A stretch of DNA of 64,000 bases, taken from positions 372,001-436,000 of the forward strand of contig CAWELH010000003.1 of the NCBI GenBank assembly GCA_963809925.1, read 5' to 3'. Source of the DNA: DASQZK01 sp963809925 (GTDB lineage: Bacteria; Bacteroidota; Bacteroidia; Bacteroidales; GCA-2748055). The stretch's first letter is position 1. The number at the start of each line of letters is the position of its first letter. Both the position numbers and the translations under genes were made by a program. The notes beneath the pieces are model-generated. The model saw nothing but the letters and a program-made list of their open reading frames with translations, searched no databases and had not been told where the DNA came from. Positions 62,178-64,000 of this stretch are shown in pieces.

Positions 62178-64000
62178 ATGGTAAAAATTCTTTCTATCGT
62201 GACAGGGCTTTCCGCCCTTACAACAGGACTCTTTTCACAGGAACAAAAGGTGTTTCTCAGTGATACCGTGAAGATGGAGGAGGTGGTCATCACACGTGTC
62301 ATGCCTTTGGATGATAATTCAGTCCTGGAATATTATCAGCGTTCGCATGCCTCCGGGATCGATGAGATCAATGCGAGGCTTGGCGGTGTATCGCTGATCA
62401 GCAGAGGAGCCTACGCCATGGAACCGGTGCTTAACAGCTTCTCGGGAGGTCAGATTAACCTAACCATCGATGGGATGAAGATGTTTGGCGCCTGTACAGG
62501 GAAAATGGACCCCATAACCTCTTATGTTGAACCGGTAAACCTGAAGAGCATAGAGCTGAGTCACGGATCCGACGGTAACAAAAACGGAAGTACAGTCGGC
62601 GGCTCCCTGGACATGATTCTTCGGAAACCGGAAAAGTCAGCATTAAACGTTGAGGCAGGCGTTAACTATAAAACCGTGTCTGAGGGGAAGACGGGATACA
62701 TGCAGTTTAATTACGGACGTGAAATGTGGGCGTATCGCATGAGTGGTGTCTACAAAAATTTTTCTCCCTATACCGACGGAAACGGCAGGGTAGTGCCATT
62801 TTCTCAGTTCCGTAAGATCAATCTTCAGCAGTCGCTCATGGTATCACCGGCAAAAGGACATAATCTCTACATTGACTGGCTTATTGATGATGCCTTTGAC
62901 ATAGGTTATCCTGCGCTACCCATGGATGTAAGCCGGGCCAAAGGGAGAATTTTCTCACTTGAATACAGTCCCGACAACGGAATCATGAACGTGAGCGGTT
63001 TAAAGGCAAAGCTCTATATGAACACGGTAAGACACATCATGGATGATTCGCACCGTGACAGCCTGTATTTTATTCAGGATCTGATCACAGGCATTGCCGA
63101 CAGTGTATATATGAGAATGGAAATGCCGGGCCAGAGCAATACCTGGGGCGGATTTGTGGAAGGGAAACTGCGCTGGTCTGAAAGGAATATCCTGAGTTTT
63201 AAGGTGGAAAATTATACGAACCGGTCGAAAGCAGATATGACCATGTTCATGAATAACCCTGCCGCACCGGGTGAACCCCCCATGCATGCCGAAACCTGGC
63301 CCGAAAATCAGAGACAGGTAACTGGAATTTATTTGAAGAACAGTATTCAGGCCGGCCGGAAAACCCTGATCGCCATAGATATCAGAGTCGACCACGGCCA
63401 GTCGCGGATCCTGTCGGACCAGGGCAGGCAGGAATTCACCGTCCTGAATTATGATGTAGATAAAACATACAGTGCATTCGTGACATCTGCCAATCTGAAT
63501 TTCATTCTCAAACTCAAGAACCATCTTAGATTTACTGCCGGTACCGGCTATGGTGAAAGACTGCCGACCTTGTCGGAACAGTTCGGATTTTACCTTTTCA
63601 ATGCCTTCGACGGTTACGATTATATTGGGAATCCGGATATCCGAACCGAGAAGGCCGTTCATCTCATGGGCATTATCAATTTTACGCTTCCGGCGTTAAA
63701 GATCTCATGGGAAACGCATTATAATCAGGTTTTTGACTATATCCTCGGTCGCGCAAAACCGGAATACGGACCGTTAACCGTCAGAGCATCCGGTGTCAAG
63801 CAATATGAAAACCTTACATCAGCTACGATATTTGCTTCGAATGTTCAGATTATGTGGCAGCCTGCGGAAGAGATTGAGATTCTGAATATACTTAAATATA
63901 ACTACGGGCAAACCTATTCTGGAGAACCGCTTCCGCTGATCGCCCCGTTGAAGAATATCGGGTCGGTCACCTGGCGGAGACCAGAATACTATGTGCAAGC
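62178..64000 (+). CDS. OprC-like TonB-dependent (copper) receptor, 3' end outside the window
   Basis: From ATG 62178 an open frame runs to the window end (607 codons so far). Signal peptide MVKILSIVTGLSALTTGLFS, then a TonB plug: EINARLGGVSLISRGAYAME, LNSFSGGQINLTIDGMKMFG, ACTGKMDPITSYVEPVNLKS and KNGSTVGGSLDMILRKPEKS. The plug has CxxxM (Cys106, Met110), and the barrel has HxM in TVRHIMDDSH (His286, Met288). From memory, Pseudomonas OprC binds copper with Cys143, Met147, His323 and Met325; the 180-residue spacing between Cys and His is the same. Beta strands then follow to the edge. Copper import is the likely job. It is 100 nt downstream of the YtkA-like lipoprotein gene. Confidence 0.82.
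   Translation, partial: MVKILSIVTGLSALTTGLFSQEQKVFLSDTVKMEEVVITRVMPLDDNSVLEYYQRSHASGIDEINARLGGVSLISRGAYAMEPVLNSFSGGQINLTIDGMKMFGACTGKMDPITSYVEPVNLKSIELSHGSDGNKNGSTVGGSLDMILRKPEKSALNVEAGVNYKTVSEGKTGYMQFNYGREMWAYRMSGVYKNFSPYTDGNGRVVPFSQFRKINLQQSLMVSPAKGHNLYIDWLIDDAFDIGYPALPMDVSRAKGRIFSLEYSPDNGIMNVSGLKAKLYMNTVRHIMDDSHRDSLYFIQDLITGIADSVYMRMEMPGQSNTWGGFVEGKLRWSERNILSFKVENYTNRSKADMTMFMNNPAAPGEPPMHAETWPENQRQVTGIYLKNSIQAGRKTLIAIDIRVDHGQSRILSDQGRQEFTVLNYDVDKTYSAFVTSANLNFILKLKNHLRFTAGTGYGERLPTLSEQFGFYLFNAFDGYDYIGNPDIRTEKAVHLMGIINFTLPALKISWETHYNQVFDYILGRAKPEYGPLTVRASGVKQYENLTSATIFASNVQIMWQPAEEIEILNILKYNYGQTYSGEPLPLIAPLKNIGSVTWRRPEYYVQ

Noticed and set aside
62455..63662. Minus-strand frames at 62455-62643 and 63000-63662
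   Set aside because: They are antisense to the TonB receptor frame, which has a signal peptide, plug domain and metal motifs and is open to the window edge.
1..64000. tRNA, rRNA or CRISPR loci
   Set aside because: No T-arm GGTTCGAATCC-type motif with a cloverleaf, no rRNA text and no regularly spaced direct repeats were found by eye.

Overview
The window looks like a chromosomal segment of a Bacteroidota bacterium, probably a polysaccharide-degrading member of the Bacteroidia. The evidence is the TonB-receptor-like 'OMP_b-brl' barrels, a type IX secretion (T9SS) C-terminal sorting domain, families largely confined to this phylum (DUF6090, DUF6263, DUF6029), LytTR and 7TM-AraC regulators, and TAnnTTTG-type promoter boxes. 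All family names come from reading the sequence; no database search was run. No tRNA, rRNA or CRISPR array was seen.

Layout. (1) 0-4.8 kb: housekeeping genes pfkA, priA and a heptose-7-phosphate kinase, followed by a spacer with two intrinsic terminators and perhaps a small RNA. (2) 5.3-12.7 kb: minus-strand genes for small outer-membrane proteins and a redox-flavoured cluster (7TM AraC regulator, lipoprotein, Acg-like nitroreductase, DUF6544 membrane protein, barrel protein, OsmC). (3) 12.9-25.9 kb: a barrel gene remnant, an ABC-F ATPase, a secreted FAD oxidoreductase, a membrane-anchored MutS-like ATPase, a DUF6263 protein translationally coupled to an outer-membrane barrel, and a penicillin acylase broken by one extra base. 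(4) 26.0-35.6 kb: an AT-rich accessory island in which every gene lies on the plus strand. It holds a DJ-1/PfpI protein, two HigB/HigA-like toxin-antitoxin pairs, an antitoxin beside a dead ParE toxin, a broken mrr gene joined to the 3' end of a group II intron, a 5'-truncated IS3-family element, and several orphan proteins. Two 87-bp copies of one repeat, in opposite orientation, sit at its two edges. (5) 36-53.5 kb: catabolic and secreted enzymes: a serine hydrolase plus a C1B peptidase, GH31, two sulfatases, a GH2 enzyme (frameshifted), a large outer-membrane barrel, and a TlpA / DUF6029 / T9SS-redoxin operon. This resembles a locus for a sulfated glycan, but no SusC/SusD pair is visible. 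(6) 53.8-60.4 kb: a barrel protein with a LytTR regulator, a PAS histidine kinase and a lipoprotein. (7) 60.6-64.0 kb: a putative copper operon: a small Cys-rich membrane protein, a lipoprotein ending in a YtkA-like domain, and a TonB-dependent receptor that runs off the window and carries CxxxM and HxM motifs like those of OprC.

The most interesting points are the copper-receptor operon, the inverted repeats bracketing the accessory island, and the chain of decayed mobile and defence elements inside that island.
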